DNA of 64,000 nucleotides from Lachnospiraceae bacterium (GCA_022652545.1 JALCRM010000001.1:466425-530424); one strand, 5' to 3'; positions 35,936-44,230 are shown, counted from the first letter of the stretch. The notes: generated from the letters alone by a model not told the origin. A program made the numbers and translations.

Positions 35936-36268
35936 ATGATCAATGTTCGGATCGAAAAAGACAAGGAAGGTTTCTATCGCTCGTTTATCTGTACCGGGCA
36001 CGCGGAATATGCGGAGGAAGGTGCGGATATCGTATGTTCCGGTGTTTCGGCACTGGTCATCAATACTGTGAACTGCCTCGAGGATCTGCTCCATGCAAAG
36101 ATCACTACGGAGTTCGACAGCAAAGAGGGCGGATACCTGTTTTGCCGGTTCGAAGAAAAGCCGGATGAAAAGGCTTCTTTTCTCGTCGACTGCATGATAC
36201 ACGGTTTTGACTGGATCATTGTTCAGTACGGCGGGAAATACCTGCGTTATACCATCAAGGAGGCATGA
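35936..36268 (+). CDS. prp: ribosomal-processing cysteine protease Prp
   Basis: Prp removes the N-terminal extension of L27 before ribosome assembly. The 110-residue protein (YsxB family) has the catalytic His in [11 protein letters not shown] and Cys in [15 protein letters not shown]. It is placed between rplU and rpmA, and the downstream L27 carries the matching cleavage motif, so the function is well supported. The next gene starts 1 nt after its stop. Confidence 0.95.
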   Translation: MINVRIEKDKEGFYRSFICTGHAEYAEEGADIVCSGVSALVINTVNCLEDLLHAKITTEFDSKEGGYLFCRFEEKPDEKASFLVDCMIHGFDWIIVQYGGKYLRYTIKEA

Positions 36269-36269
36269 A

Positions 36270-36560
36270 ATGTTAAATCTTAACCTTCAGTTCTTCGCCC
36301 ACAAGAAGGGACTTGGTTCCACCAAGAACGGCCGCGATTCCAATTCCAAGCGGCTCGGGGCCAAGAGAGCGGACGGCCAGTTCGTCAAGGCCGGCAATAT
36401 AGTATTCAAACAGCGCGGCACCAAGATCCATCCCGGTGTCAATGTCGGACGCGGCGGTGATGATACACTGTTCGCGACCGCGGATGGCGTTCTGAGGTTT
36501 GAACGCGTCGGCAAGAGCGACACCAGAGCCTGTGTTTATCCTAAAGAAGCGCAGGAGTGA
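36270..36560 (+). CDS. rpmA: 50S ribosomal protein L27 with Prp-cleaved extension
   Basis: L27 reaches the peptidyl-transferase centre with its N-terminus. The 96-residue precursor begins [20 protein letters not shown]; the motif LNLQFFA is the known Prp site, and cleavage after FFA leaves the mature [14 protein letters not shown] start. The remainder ([20 protein letters not shown]) is standard. Start 36270 has AGGAGG just upstream. It is followed by a strong terminator that separates it from the next gene. Confidence 0.98.
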   Translation: MLNLNLQFFAHKKGLGSTKNGRDSNSKRLGAKRADGQFVKAGNIVFKQRGTKIHPGVNVGRGGDDTLFATADGVLRFERVGKSDTRACVYPKEAQE

Positions 36561-36585
36561 TCTGATCCGAAAGGAATACTATGAT

Positions 36586-36615
36586 GCCCCGGACTGCGCG
36601 TCCGGGGCTTTTTTT
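36586..36615 (+). terminator. terminator after rpmA
   Basis: GCCCCGGAC / GTCCGGGGC, 9 bp, loop TGCGC, followed by seven T residues. Confidence 0.95.
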
Positions 36616-36632
36616 AAAAGGAGTGCCCTGAA

Positions 36633-37817
36633 TTGAATAAGCATAAACTGGATCGTATCGGAAAAAACCTGGAAGAGATGACTTCCGGGGGAGTTGTCGC
36701 CGGAGCCAGCATGCTCGTGTGGCAGGACGGATGCGAGCAGGGATATTACCAGGCCGGCATGGCTGACATGGAAAAGCAGGTCAGGATCGGGAGAGATACC
36801 ATATTCCGCATGTATTCCATGACCAAGCCGATCACCTCCACAGCCGTTATGATGCTGGCTGAACGGGGAAAGATCGATTTCATGCAGCCTGTTTCCGATT
36901 TTCTCGAGGGCTTCAGGGATCAGAAATACTGCGACGGGGAAGAACTGAGACCCGTAACACGCCCCATGCGGATCAAGGACCTGCTGGATATGACCTCCGG
37001 CCTGAGCTACGGCGGCATGGATGACGCCGGCATGAGGGCAACGACGGAACTGCTGATGCAGGCTGACCGTAGAGAAAAAGAAGGCAGTCCCATGACGACC
37101 GTGGAATTCGCAAATCTCCTCGGACAGTGTCCGCTGAGCTTCGATCCCGGTGCGTCTTTCCGCTATGGGCTTTCGGCTGACGTTCTGGGTGCCGTGGTGG
37201 AAATAGTCAGCGGGATGCGCTATGGGGACTTCCTGCGGGAAAAGATCTTCGATCCCCTGGAAATGGACGATTCGGATTTTTATGTGCCGGAGAAAAAGCA
37301 GCATCGCCTGGCACAGACCTACCAGTACGGGAAAGACGGCGGCCTGCAGCTTTATGCGGGCAACAACCTGGATGTGCAAAACAGGATGAAAGTACGTCCC
37401 TCCATCGAATTCGGCGGTGCAGGCCTCGTTTCCACCATCGACGACTATATGCGCTTCTGCCGCATGCTGCTTGCAGGCGGTGAGTGGAAGGGCAGGCATA
37501 TCATCAGCCCGACGACAGTACACAGGATGAGCACCGGTCATCTTACGCCCGCGCAGCAGGCGGTCTTTGACCGTGATCTTTCGCATCTTGCCGGTTACAG
37601 CTACGGCAATCTGATGCGTACGATGCATGATCCGGCCTCCTCCCTGGCGCTTTCCTCCGAAGGGGAATTCGGCTGGGACGGCTGGCTGGGGACGTTCATG
37701 ATGGTGGATCCGGCCAATGACCTGACAACGGTCTATATGCAGCAGATCGTGGATGCAGGCATGACGACCTACACGAGGCGTCTCAAGAATATCATTTATG
37801 CAGCGTTGACTGACTGA
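36633..37817 (+). CDS. beta-lactamase-fold serine hydrolase
   Basis: A 394-residue member of the class C beta-lactamase/esterase family. The nucleophile motif SxxK is SMTK in FRMYSMTKPITS, the second motif Tyr is in SFRYGLSADVLG, and the third region is GEFGWDGWLGTFMMVDP. No signal peptide is seen, so the enzyme is probably cytoplasmic and more likely an esterase or peptidase than a resistance factor. Start is TTG 36633 with AAAGGAG 8 nt upstream; no ATG fits. It sits between rpmA and obg, where most relatives have nothing. Confidence 0.88.
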   Translation: MNKHKLDRIGKNLEEMTSGGVVAGASMLVWQDGCEQGYYQAGMADMEKQVRIGRDTIFRMYSMTKPITSTAVMMLAERGKIDFMQPVSDFLEGFRDQKYCDGEELRPVTRPMRIKDLLDMTSGLSYGGMDDAGMRATTELLMQADRREKEGSPMTTVEFANLLGQCPLSFDPGASFRYGLSADVLGAVVEIVSGMRYGDFLREKIFDPLEMDDSDFYVPEKKQHRLAQTYQYGKDGGLQLYAGNNLDVQNRMKVRPSIEFGGAGLVSTIDDYMRFCRMLLAGGEWKGRHIISPTTVHRMSTGHLTPAQQAVFDRDLSHLAGYSYGNLMRTMHDPASSLALSSEGEFGWDGWLGTFMMVDPANDLTTVYMQQIVDAGMTTYTRRLKNIIYAALTD

Positions 37818-37848
37818 GACGTATTTTCAACAAAAGGAGTCATTTTAT

Positions 37849-39138
37849 ATGATCGATAAGGCCAGAATCTTTGTGGTCAGCGGAAAAGGCGGCGACGGAC
37901 ACGTTTCTTTCCGGCGTGAGAAGTTCGTACCTGCGGGCGGCCCCGACGGCGGCGACGGAGGAAACGGCGGCGACGTTGTTTTCGTAGTGGACGACGGGTG
38001 CAATACGCTTGCCGATTACCGGCATGTGGGAAAATTCCATGCCGAAAACGGCGAGCCCGGAAACAAGAAGCGCATGCAGGGAAAGAGCGGTGCGGATCTT
38101 GTTTTGAAGGTGCCGGAGGGCACGGTCATCAAAGACGCGGCCAGCGGAAAAGTTATTGCGGACATGTCCCGCACACGCAGGCGCTATGTCCTTTTAAAGG
38201 GCGGACATGGGGGAAAGGGCAACCAGCACTATGCCACTTCCACAATGCAGGCGCCGAAATACGCGCAGCCGGGGCAGCCTGCCCGCGAGATCGAACTGCT
38301 TCTGGAACTGAAGGTCATCGCGGACGTCGGGCTGGTAGGCTATCCGAACGTAGGAAAATCCACGATCCTTTCCATGTCGAGCAATGCCAAGCCGGAGATC
38401 GCAAATTACCACTTTACGACGCTTTCGCCGATCCTGGGCGTGGTAGACCTTTCGGACGGGCAGGGATTCGTAATGGCGGATATTCCCGGCCTGATCGAGG
38501 GCGCATCGGACGGCGCGGGACTGGGGCATGAGTTTCTTGCCCACATAGAGCGCTGCAAGCTGCTGGTGCACGTTGTGGATGCCGCCGGTTCGGAGGGGCG
38601 CGATCCGCTGCAGGACATCGAGACGATCGAACATGAGCTGGATGCCTATGACATCGACCTTACCAAAAAGGCACAGATCATCGCGGCCAATAAGATCGAT
38701 CTTATCCCCGAAGGCAGCGATATCCTGCAGAAGATAAAGGACAAGTACGAGCCGCGCGGGATCAGGGTGTTCCCTATGTCGGCAGCCACAGGAGAAGGCG
38801 TGCGGGATATGCTTTTCTGCATCGGGGAAATGCTTTCCAAAATGCCGAAGGAAACGCGGATCTTCGGACAGGAATTCGATCCCGAACAGGAACTTGCGGA
38901 ATCGAGCGATGCCTACAAGGTCGGCTACGATGAAAAGACGCATGAGTATTTCGTGGAAGGTCCCAGGATCGAACGCATGCTCGGCTATACAAACCTGGAT
39001 TCCGAAAAGGGCTTCGTGTTTTTCCAGAAATTCATGGAAGACAACGGAATCATTGATAAACTTAAGAAACAGGGACTTCGCGAGGGCGATACGGTGCGGG
39101 TCTACGGCCATACATTCGAATATTATGAAGGAGTCTGA
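37849..39138 (+). CDS. obg: GTPase Obg/CgtA
   Basis: Obg is an essential GTPase linked to 50S assembly and stress. The 429 residues show the glycine-rich Obg domain (GPDGGDGGNGGDVVFVVDDG), the G domain with GYPNVGKST (G1), ADIPGLIEGASDGAGLGHEF (G3) and NKIDLI (G4), and a C-terminal OCT domain (KVGYDEKTHEYFVEG) found in Firmicutes. Start has AAAAGGAG 9 nt upstream. Confidence 0.98.
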   Translation: MIDKARIFVVSGKGGDGHVSFRREKFVPAGGPDGGDGGNGGDVVFVVDDGCNTLADYRHVGKFHAENGEPGNKKRMQGKSGADLVLKVPEGTVIKDAASGKVIADMSRTRRRYVLLKGGHGGKGNQHYATSTMQAPKYAQPGQPAREIELLLELKVIADVGLVGYPNVGKSTILSMSSNAKPEIANYHFTTLSPILGVVDLSDGQGFVMADIPGLIEGASDGAGLGHEFLAHIERCKLLVHVVDAAGSEGRDPLQDIETIEHELDAYDIDLTKKAQIIAANKIDLIPEGSDILQKIKDKYEPRGIRVFPMSAATGEGVRDMLFCIGEMLSKMPKETRIFGQEFDPEQELAESSDAYKVGYDEKTHEYFVEGPRIERMLGYTNLDSEKGFVFFQKFMEDNGIIDKLKKQGLREGDTVRVYGHTFEYYEGV

Positions 39139-39140
39139 AC

Positions 39141-39437
39141 ATGCAGCTTACCAGCAAACAGAGGGCCTATCTGATCAGCCTCGGGCAGACGCTCGATCCG
39201 GTCGTCCAGGTAGGCAAGGCGGGAGTCAGTCCGGAAACGGTCGTTACCGCTGAAGAGGCATTTCACAACAGGGAACTTCTCAAGGGTACGGTCCTCAAGA
39301 CAGCTCCCGACGATCCGGCTGTATCCGCGGATAAGCTCGCAGCCCGCACACATTCGGAGATCGTCAAGGTGATCGGCAGAAAATTCCTGCTATACAAGCC
39401 CTTTAAGGAGGATCCGAAGATTGTGCTCCCCAGGTAG
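39141..39437 (+). CDS. yhbY: YhbY/CRM-domain RNA-binding protein
   Basis: A 98-residue CRM-domain protein associated with pre-50S particles. It reads MQLTSKQRAYLISLGQTLDP, then VQVGKAGVSPETVVTAEEAF, with the CRM fold ending VIGRKFLLYKP. The gene begins 2 nt after obg; nadD starts within its last codons. Confidence 0.95.
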   Translation: MQLTSKQRAYLISLGQTLDPVVQVGKAGVSPETVVTAEEAFHNRELLKGTVLKTAPDDPAVSADKLAARTHSEIVKVIGRKFLLYKPFKEDPKIVLPR

Positions 39438-40044
39438 GAAAGTCGGCATTATGGGCGGTACGTTCGATCCTGTCCACCTCGGGCATCTGATCCTTGCCGA
39501 AACAGCGCTCGATGCCGAAGGACTGGATGAAGTGCGTTTTATCCCGAGCGGTCATTCTTATTTCAAGGACAGCCGGCAGGACAAAGTCTCTTCCGGTGAA
39601 GACCGGCTGGCCATGACGCGTCTGGCGGTCGCGGACAACCCGGCATTCACCGTGTCCGACATCGAGATCGAGCGCAGCGGCAACACGTATACCTTCGAAA
39701 CGCTGGAGGCACTGCGGATGCTGGAACCTGATACGGAATTTTACTTTATTGCGGGGGCGGACAGTATCCTGGCCATGCGCACCTGGAAAGATCCTGCACG
39801 AATCTTTTCCGCCTGTACGGTTCTTGCGGCGGTGCGGGAGACTGCGGATAGCGCGGCTCTGCAGGAAGAGATCAGGGCACTGGAGCGTGATTTTGACGCC
39901 CGTATCCGTCTGCTTCCCATGAAAAACATCCAGATCTCTTCGACGGACATCAGGGAAAGCATCAGGAACGGGCACTCCGTGAAGTATCAGCTGCCGGATG
40001 CGGTCATCGCATATATTGAGAAACGCGGGCTGTACCGCGGCTGA
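39421..40044 (+). CDS. nadD: nicotinate-nucleotide adenylyltransferase NadD
   Basis: NadD makes deamido-NAD from NaMN and ATP. The 207 residues show VGIMGGTFDPVHLGHLILAE with the HxGH motif and ISSTDIRESIRNG near the end. Start TTG 39421 is chosen because AAGGAGG lies 9 nt upstream and the conserved strand begins at residue 8; the first ATG would cut into that strand. It overlaps yhbY by 17 nt. Confidence 0.95.
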   Translation: MCSPGRKVGIMGGTFDPVHLGHLILAETALDAEGLDEVRFIPSGHSYFKDSRQDKVSSGEDRLAMTRLAVADNPAFTVSDIEIERSGNTYTFETLEALRMLEPDTEFYFIAGADSILAMRTWKDPARIFSACTVLAAVRETADSAALQEEIRALERDFDARIRLLPMKNIQISSTDIRESIRNGHSVKYQLPDAVIAYIEKRGLYRG

Positions 40045-40087
40045 AACGGTGTTTTATCTGGAGAGCGGCACCGATTGGAGGTTTCGT

Positions 40088-40672
40088 TTGTCAGACAGAG
40101 ATCAAAGGCTGCGCCTGATCAAGGCCATGGAAAAGGAACTGAATTTCAAGCGCTATGTACACACGCTTGGCGTGGCGTACACGTCGACCGCACTGGCGAT
40201 GCGCTACGGCGTCGATGCGGACCGCGCGGAAACGGCAGGACTGCTCCACGACTGTGCCAAGTGCATCAGCTGCGAAAAGATGCAGTCTCTGTGCAGGAAC
40301 AAGGGCATTCCCATCCCGCCCGGTGAACTGGACAATCCGGCACTCCTGCATTCCAAGGCAGGCAGCGTGCTGGCTCAGACGGAATACGGCGTAAATGACC
40401 CGGAGATATTAAGCGCGATCGCCGGACATACGACCGGGCACCCCGGAATGACCGATCTGGAAAAGATCATTTTCATTGCGGATTATATAGAGCCCGGCCG
40501 CAGTGTGGCCGAAAACCTGGACGAGATCCGGAGATGCGCCTTCAGGGAGAGCCTGGATAAGGCAATGTGCATGATCCTGCGGGATACGCTGGCTTACCTG
40601 AAGACGACCGGGGAACCGATCGACCCTGCCACGCAGGAGACTTACGATTATTACAAGTCCCGCGAGCAGTAA
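40088..40672 (+). CDS. yqeK: YqeK HD-domain diadenosine tetraphosphatase
   Basis: YqeK proteins symmetrically hydrolyse Ap4A using a di-metal HD site. The 194 residues contain ELNFKRYVHTLGVAYTSTAL, the HD motif AGLLHDCAK, AIAGHTTGHPGM and IIFIADYIEPGR. The start is taken as TTG 40088 with GGAGG 6 nt upstream; the frame is open further up in nadD without a ribosome site. It follows nadD and precedes rsfS, the standard Firmicutes order. Confidence 0.92.
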   Translation: MSDRDQRLRLIKAMEKELNFKRYVHTLGVAYTSTALAMRYGVDADRAETAGLLHDCAKCISCEKMQSLCRNKGIPIPPGELDNPALLHSKAGSVLAQTEYGVNDPEILSAIAGHTTGHPGMTDLEKIIFIADYIEPGRSVAENLDEIRRCAFRESLDKAMCMILRDTLAYLKTTGEPIDPATQETYDYYKSREQ

Positions 40673-40676
40673 AAAG

Positions 40677-40728
40677 GGCACCGGCTGCCCAATTCGGAGA
40701 ACCTTCGGTTCTCCTCATGGAGGAATTA
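40677..40728 (+). promoter_or_regulatory. leader switch motif, copy 1
   Basis: GGGCA/TGCCC hairpin around CCGGC, then GGAGAACC (40696-40703) pairing with GGTTCTCC (40707-40714), loop TTC. The 3' arm overlaps TCCTC (40712-40716), which can instead pair with GAGGA (40720-40724), the Shine-Dalgarno of a short reading frame at 40731. 52 nt, repeated at 40787. Confidence 0.7.
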
Positions 40729-40730
40729 AC

Positions 40731-40856
40731 ATGACGCTGTGCGCCGATGCGCCCATCGTCATGTCGCAGCAACGGTGCCAAAGGGCGGCACCGGCTGCCC
40801 ATTTCGGAGAATCTGAGATTCTCCTCATGGAGGAATTATGGAAGAATCAGTTGTAG
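40731..40856 (+). CDS. possible 41-codon leader reading frame overlapping the rsfS start
   Basis: An ATG 7 nt after the GGAGGA of motif copy 1 opens a 41-codon frame (MTLCADAPIVMSQQRCQRAA to MEELWKNQL) that runs through motif copy 2 and ends 16 nt inside rsfS. The start lies in a hairpin CATGACG/CGTCATG (40730-40736 with 40757-40763). Translation would unfold copy 2, so it could couple to rsfS. No homology is recognised, and it may simply be an accident of duplication. Confidence 0.35.
   Translation: MTLCADAPIVMSQQRCQRAAPAAHFGESEILLMEELWKNQL
40787..40838 (+). promoter_or_regulatory. leader switch motif, copy 2, before rsfS
   Basis: GGAGAATC (40806-40813) pairs with GATTCTCC (40817-40824); compared with copy 1, one base pair differs on both sides, keeping the stem. 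TCCTC (40822-40826) can alternatively pair with GAGGA (40830-40834), which is the rsfS ribosome site. Confidence 0.75.
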
Positions 40857-41209
40857 CAAAAGCAAAGAAACTGGCGGGGATCGCGATCGAGGCTCTGGAA
40901 GACCGCAAGGCGGAGGACATCCGCGTGATCGACATCAGCGGGGTGAGTGTACTGGCGGATTATTTTATCATCGCGAACGGTACGAACCGGAGTCAGATCC
41001 AGGCGCTGGCCGACAATGTGGAGAGAAAACTCGGCGAGGCCGGTTGCGCGGCAAGACAGGCCGAAGGGTATGACAACGCACAGTGGATCCTGCTGGATTT
41101 CGGGGATATCATCGTTCATATATTCGACAGTGAAAACCGGCTGCTGTACGATCTGGAGCGCATCTGGAGAGACGGCAGGCAGATCGATCCGGAGACCCTT
41201 AAGAACTGA
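40838..41209 (+). CDS. rsfS: ribosomal silencing factor RsfS
   Basis: RsfS binds L14 on the 50S subunit and blocks subunit joining when nutrients are low. The 123 residues show KLAGIAIEALEDRKAEDIRV, DYFIIANGTNRSQIQALADN and WILLDFGDIIVHIF, the full family. Start 40838 follows GGAGGAATT of motif copy 2. The gene is the last of the obg-nadD-yqeK cluster and ends at a terminator shared with convergent lexA. Confidence 0.96.
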   Translation: MEESVVAKAKKLAGIAIEALEDRKAEDIRVIDISGVSVLADYFIIANGTNRSQIQALADNVERKLGEAGCAARQAEGYDNAQWILLDFGDIIVHIFDSENRLLYDLERIWRDGRQIDPETLKN

Positions 41210-41267
41210 GGAAAACGGGGAAAACCGGGGATAAAACGGGCGGAGACAGATCGGAAATATAAAAGCA

Positions 41268-41320
41268 GGGCGTGAGCGGTATTCTGCTGCGACAGAATGC
41301 CGGGATCACGCCCATTTTAT
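41268..41320. terminator. bidirectional terminator between rsfS and lexA
   Basis: GGGCGTGA / TCACGCCC outer stem and GGTATTCTG / CAGAATGCC inner stem, with ATTTTAT on one side and AT-rich sequence on the other. Confidence 0.85.
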
Positions 41321-41338
41321 ATCAGTGTCATATGTCCT

Positions 41339-41962
41339 TCAGCGCATGATGCGGAATACGCCGTACACCTTGCCGAGGATCGCGCAGTTGTCTACAATGA
41401 TCGGATCCATGGCATCGTTTTCGGGCTGCAGACGTATGTGACCTTTTTCTTTGAAAAAGCGCTTTACGGTGGCCGAATCATCGATCAGGGCAACGACGAT
41501 GTCTCCATTTTCGGCAGTGCTGCAGCTCTGCACGAAGATCAGATCACCGCTGAAGATGCCGGCATTGATCATGGAGTCGCCATGTACCTTCAGGGCAAAG
41601 GATTCGCCGCTCGGGATCATTTCCGCGGGAAGCGGGTAATAACTTTCGATGTTCTGGCTGGCCAGTATGGGCTGGCCTGCGGCAACCTGGCCGACTATCG
41701 GGACCGAGACCATTTCCGTGCGTACCATCTGAAAACTGTCGTCACAGATCTCGATCGCACGCGGTTTTGTCGGATCGCGCCGGATGTAGCCGTTGTTCTC
41801 CAGGGTCGAGAGATGTGAGTGTACGGAAGAGGTGGATTTGAGTCCGACGGCATCACAGATCTCCCGCACAGTCGGCGGGTATCCGGTGTCGAGGATCTGA
41901 TCCTTGATATAGTTCAGAATTTCCTGCTGTTTTGCCGTTATCCGGCCATGTTCTCTTTCCAT
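41339..41962 (-). CDS. lexA: SOS repressor LexA
   Basis: LexA represses DNA-damage genes and cleaves itself when RecA filaments form. The 207 residues have an N-terminal winged helix ([40 protein letters not shown]), the Ala95-Gly96 cleavage site in GQVAAGQP, and the catalytic pair Ser130 (KVHGDSM) and Lys167 (ATVKRFF). LexA-like sites lie at its own promoter. Convergent with rsfS. Confidence 0.97.
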   Translation of the reverse strand: MEREHGRITAKQQEILNYIKDQILDTGYPPTVREICDAVGLKSTSSVHSHLSTLENNGYIRRDPTKPRAIEICDDSFQMVRTEMVSVPIVGQVAAGQPILASQNIESYYPLPAEMIPSGESFALKVHGDSMINAGIFSGDLIFVQSCSTAENGDIVVALIDDSATVKRFFKEKGHIRLQPENDAMDPIIVDNCAILGKVYGVFRIMR

Positions 41963-41991
41963 ATCCGCCGCCTTTCAGACCTGTTTAATAA

Positions 41992-42042
41992 AGTATAGCA
42001 GAGACTGCCCGAAAAGCAAACATATATTCAGAATATGTGTTC
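41992..42042 (-). promoter_or_regulatory. lexA promoter and SOS boxes
   Basis: On the minus strand TTGCTT (42014-42019), 16 nt, TATACT (41992-41997) preceded by TGC. Just upstream are two degenerate LexA sites: GAATATGTGTTC (42031-42042, one mismatch to GAAC-N4-GTTC) and AAACATATATTC (42019-42030, two mismatches). Confidence 0.65.
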
Positions 42043-42219
42043 GAATAGGACCCTGAGGGCACACATGCCGGTTTCAGCTGTGACAGCAGAAATTCATTCA
42101 CGGTTTCAAAAATCATAAAGCCGCTTATTCACAATCAAAAAATGCATTTCCAAAAATATTAAGTATATAATGAATTCACTATTATCAAATTCATCTGATG
42201 ATGTTCTGCTGACGACAGG

Positions 42220-44079
42220 ATGGAATATAAAATGCTCATTTCTGCTTGTTTATTTTTTTCTGCGTTCCTTGCGGTGATAATCTATGAAAAGTGCACAGGA
42301 AGCAGGAAAGACCGGTTCAGCCGAGCCATTGAATATTCTGTTTTTCTTGCAGTCATCTATCTGTCTGCCTCGTATTCTGCGAGGATCATGCTGGCAAAAA
42401 CAGGGGCAGAAGCCGGGGGCACAGCGTTCTTTTCCGTTTCCGTGAGCACGGGTGTTCTGCTCGAATTGCTCATCGCCGTACTTACGCCTCTTTGCGCGGC
42501 CGCAATGCACAGAGTTCCGGCTTTGCATGAGATCAGGTGGCCAGGCGATGTAATCGGAATCTTCGGCCTGGTCATGATTGTCCTCGGCGTGTACACCAGT
42601 ATCGTCATGGATCTTACGGACCGTTCCCTCTGGCTGGATGAGGCGATGCTTGCTGATAATATCGTCAGGAGAAGTATACGGGAGCTGACGGCGACGCCTC
42701 TTGCGCACCAGCAGACGGCACCTGTGGTCTTTCTGTATATTTCAAAGATCGCGACGATCCTTTTCGGAAATACGGCATTCGTACTTCGCATTTTTTCCGT
42801 TGTTTCCTATGCCCTTACGATCCTGCTGGTGTTTTTGCTGTCCAGGGATGCCCTGCATCTGCGCTTCCCGGTCCTGCCGGCGGCTTTTGCCGCCAACATG
42901 GCGGTATTGCTGAAGTATTCCAACGATTTCAAGCCGTACATGAGTGAAGCCTTCTGGTGCCTTCTGGCGCTGTATGCTTACGGTTGATATGCAGACAGGA
43001 AGAACAGAACAAAGAAAAATCTGATTCTCCTGACACTGCTCTTTATGTTCCTCGTTCTTGCGGCCAATCCGTCCTGCTTTGTCATCGGCGGTATACTGCT
43101 CTTTGAAATGCTGCGCGCAGCGATGACAGCCGACAGGAAGCGCGCCGTGCGCTGTCTTGCGGCCGGTGCAGGCGTGGCTGCCTGTTTTGCCGCCTACTAT
43201 ATTCTCTGGCTGAAGGGCGGAAACACGAGCTTTATGCAGAACTACTGGAATGACATGGCGGTCAGGATCTTTCCGGTAAGCAGGGACACCTGGAAACAGG
43301 ATGTGACATTGTTCCAGTCCGGGATGGAAATGCTGGCGGAAGACAGGTGGCTTCCGGTCTTCTGCATGCTGACCGTAACAGGTGCCATAGTGTCTTTCTT
43401 TCAAAAAAACAGGCTGGGTCCGGCGATCGCGCTGAGTCTGCTCCTTGCATGCACCGCCTCGGCGCTGCACATGTTCCCGGTCACGGAGAGGCTGTGGGTA
43501 TTCAGTTATCCGCTTCTTGTTCTTATGAGTTTTTATGCGGCGGAAGAATTGCCTGCACTGCTTCAGAAGGGCCTGAAGGAGATACCTCAGAAAGAAAAAA
43601 CGCGGGAGATGACAGCAGCGGTAATCTGCGCGGCGACGGCGGTCATAATGGCATTCATGGTCTTCGCAAACAGCGGCATCGTATATTATTCTGACACTGA
43701 AAATGTATACTGGGACGGTGAGGAAACCGCCTCGCTGATCAGGTATGTGCAGCAGCATGTCACGGGCGGGGAAAAGGTATATGTTTATTACCATTCGGTA
43801 TTTGCATTTGATTTTTATGAAGGAAGTACGACAAACCGGATCGGCAGTGTCAGCGAAGACAATGTGATCAGATCGACCGGCTCTCTGAGTAACAAAGAAA
43901 GCAGAAAAAGAGATGTAAAATCAGTCAGAGAAGTCGGGAAGTGCTGGATCATTACGTCGCATGTTATAAACGGCAGGCTGAATAATTTTGCGAAAGCACT
44001 GAAGAAAACCGGAACGCTGGACGTTGCGTATGTTTCACACGGAACTTACCTGTATTACTATAAGGCGGCAGAAAAATAG
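42220..44079 (+). pseudogene. polytopic membrane glycosyltransferase-like gene with an in-frame TGA
   Basis: The 620-codon frame is open except for TGA at 42985-42987 (codon 256). Both halves are hydrophobic with many membrane helices, and the motif DRSLWLDEAMLADNIVRR resembles the acidic loop of PMT/ArnT-type (GT39-like) lipid-linked sugar transferases. After the stop the frame continues YADRKNRTKKNLILLTLLFM without shift. It may be an inactivated gene, a readthrough product or a sequence error; a separate restart at ATG 43045 would lack the first half. It separates lexA from the YneA-like gene, which are neighbours in Bacillus. Confidence 0.75.
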
Positions 44080-44163
44080 TGCCTTTGAATGTAATAGAAA
44101 TCGCTTTTCGAAAAACGGCGCATGAAAGCGTCGTTTTTTTGTACGGATATTTCCAATGGACTG

Positions 44164-44230
44164 TTGACAACCGAATGTATGTTCGATACAATATGAACAT
44201 AAACAGAACAGATGTTCTAAACAAATGTTC
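44164..44230 (+). promoter_or_regulatory. SOS promoter of the YneA-like gene
   Basis: TTGACA (44164-44169), 17 nt, TACAAT (44187-44192). LexA sites: GAATGTATGTTC (44173-44184) inside the spacer, the perfect GAACAGATGTTC (44206-44217), and AAACAAATGTTC (44219-44230). Confidence 0.85.

Noticed and set aside
36633..37817. Antibiotic-resistance beta-lactamase.
   Set aside because: No signal peptide, and the motifs fit the broad esterase/peptidase group better than class C enzymes.
40677..40838. CRISPR or insertion-sequence repeats before rsfS.
   Set aside because: Only two copies here, with differing stems that keep pairing, and each ends in a ribosome site; there are no spacers, cas genes or terminal inverted repeats.
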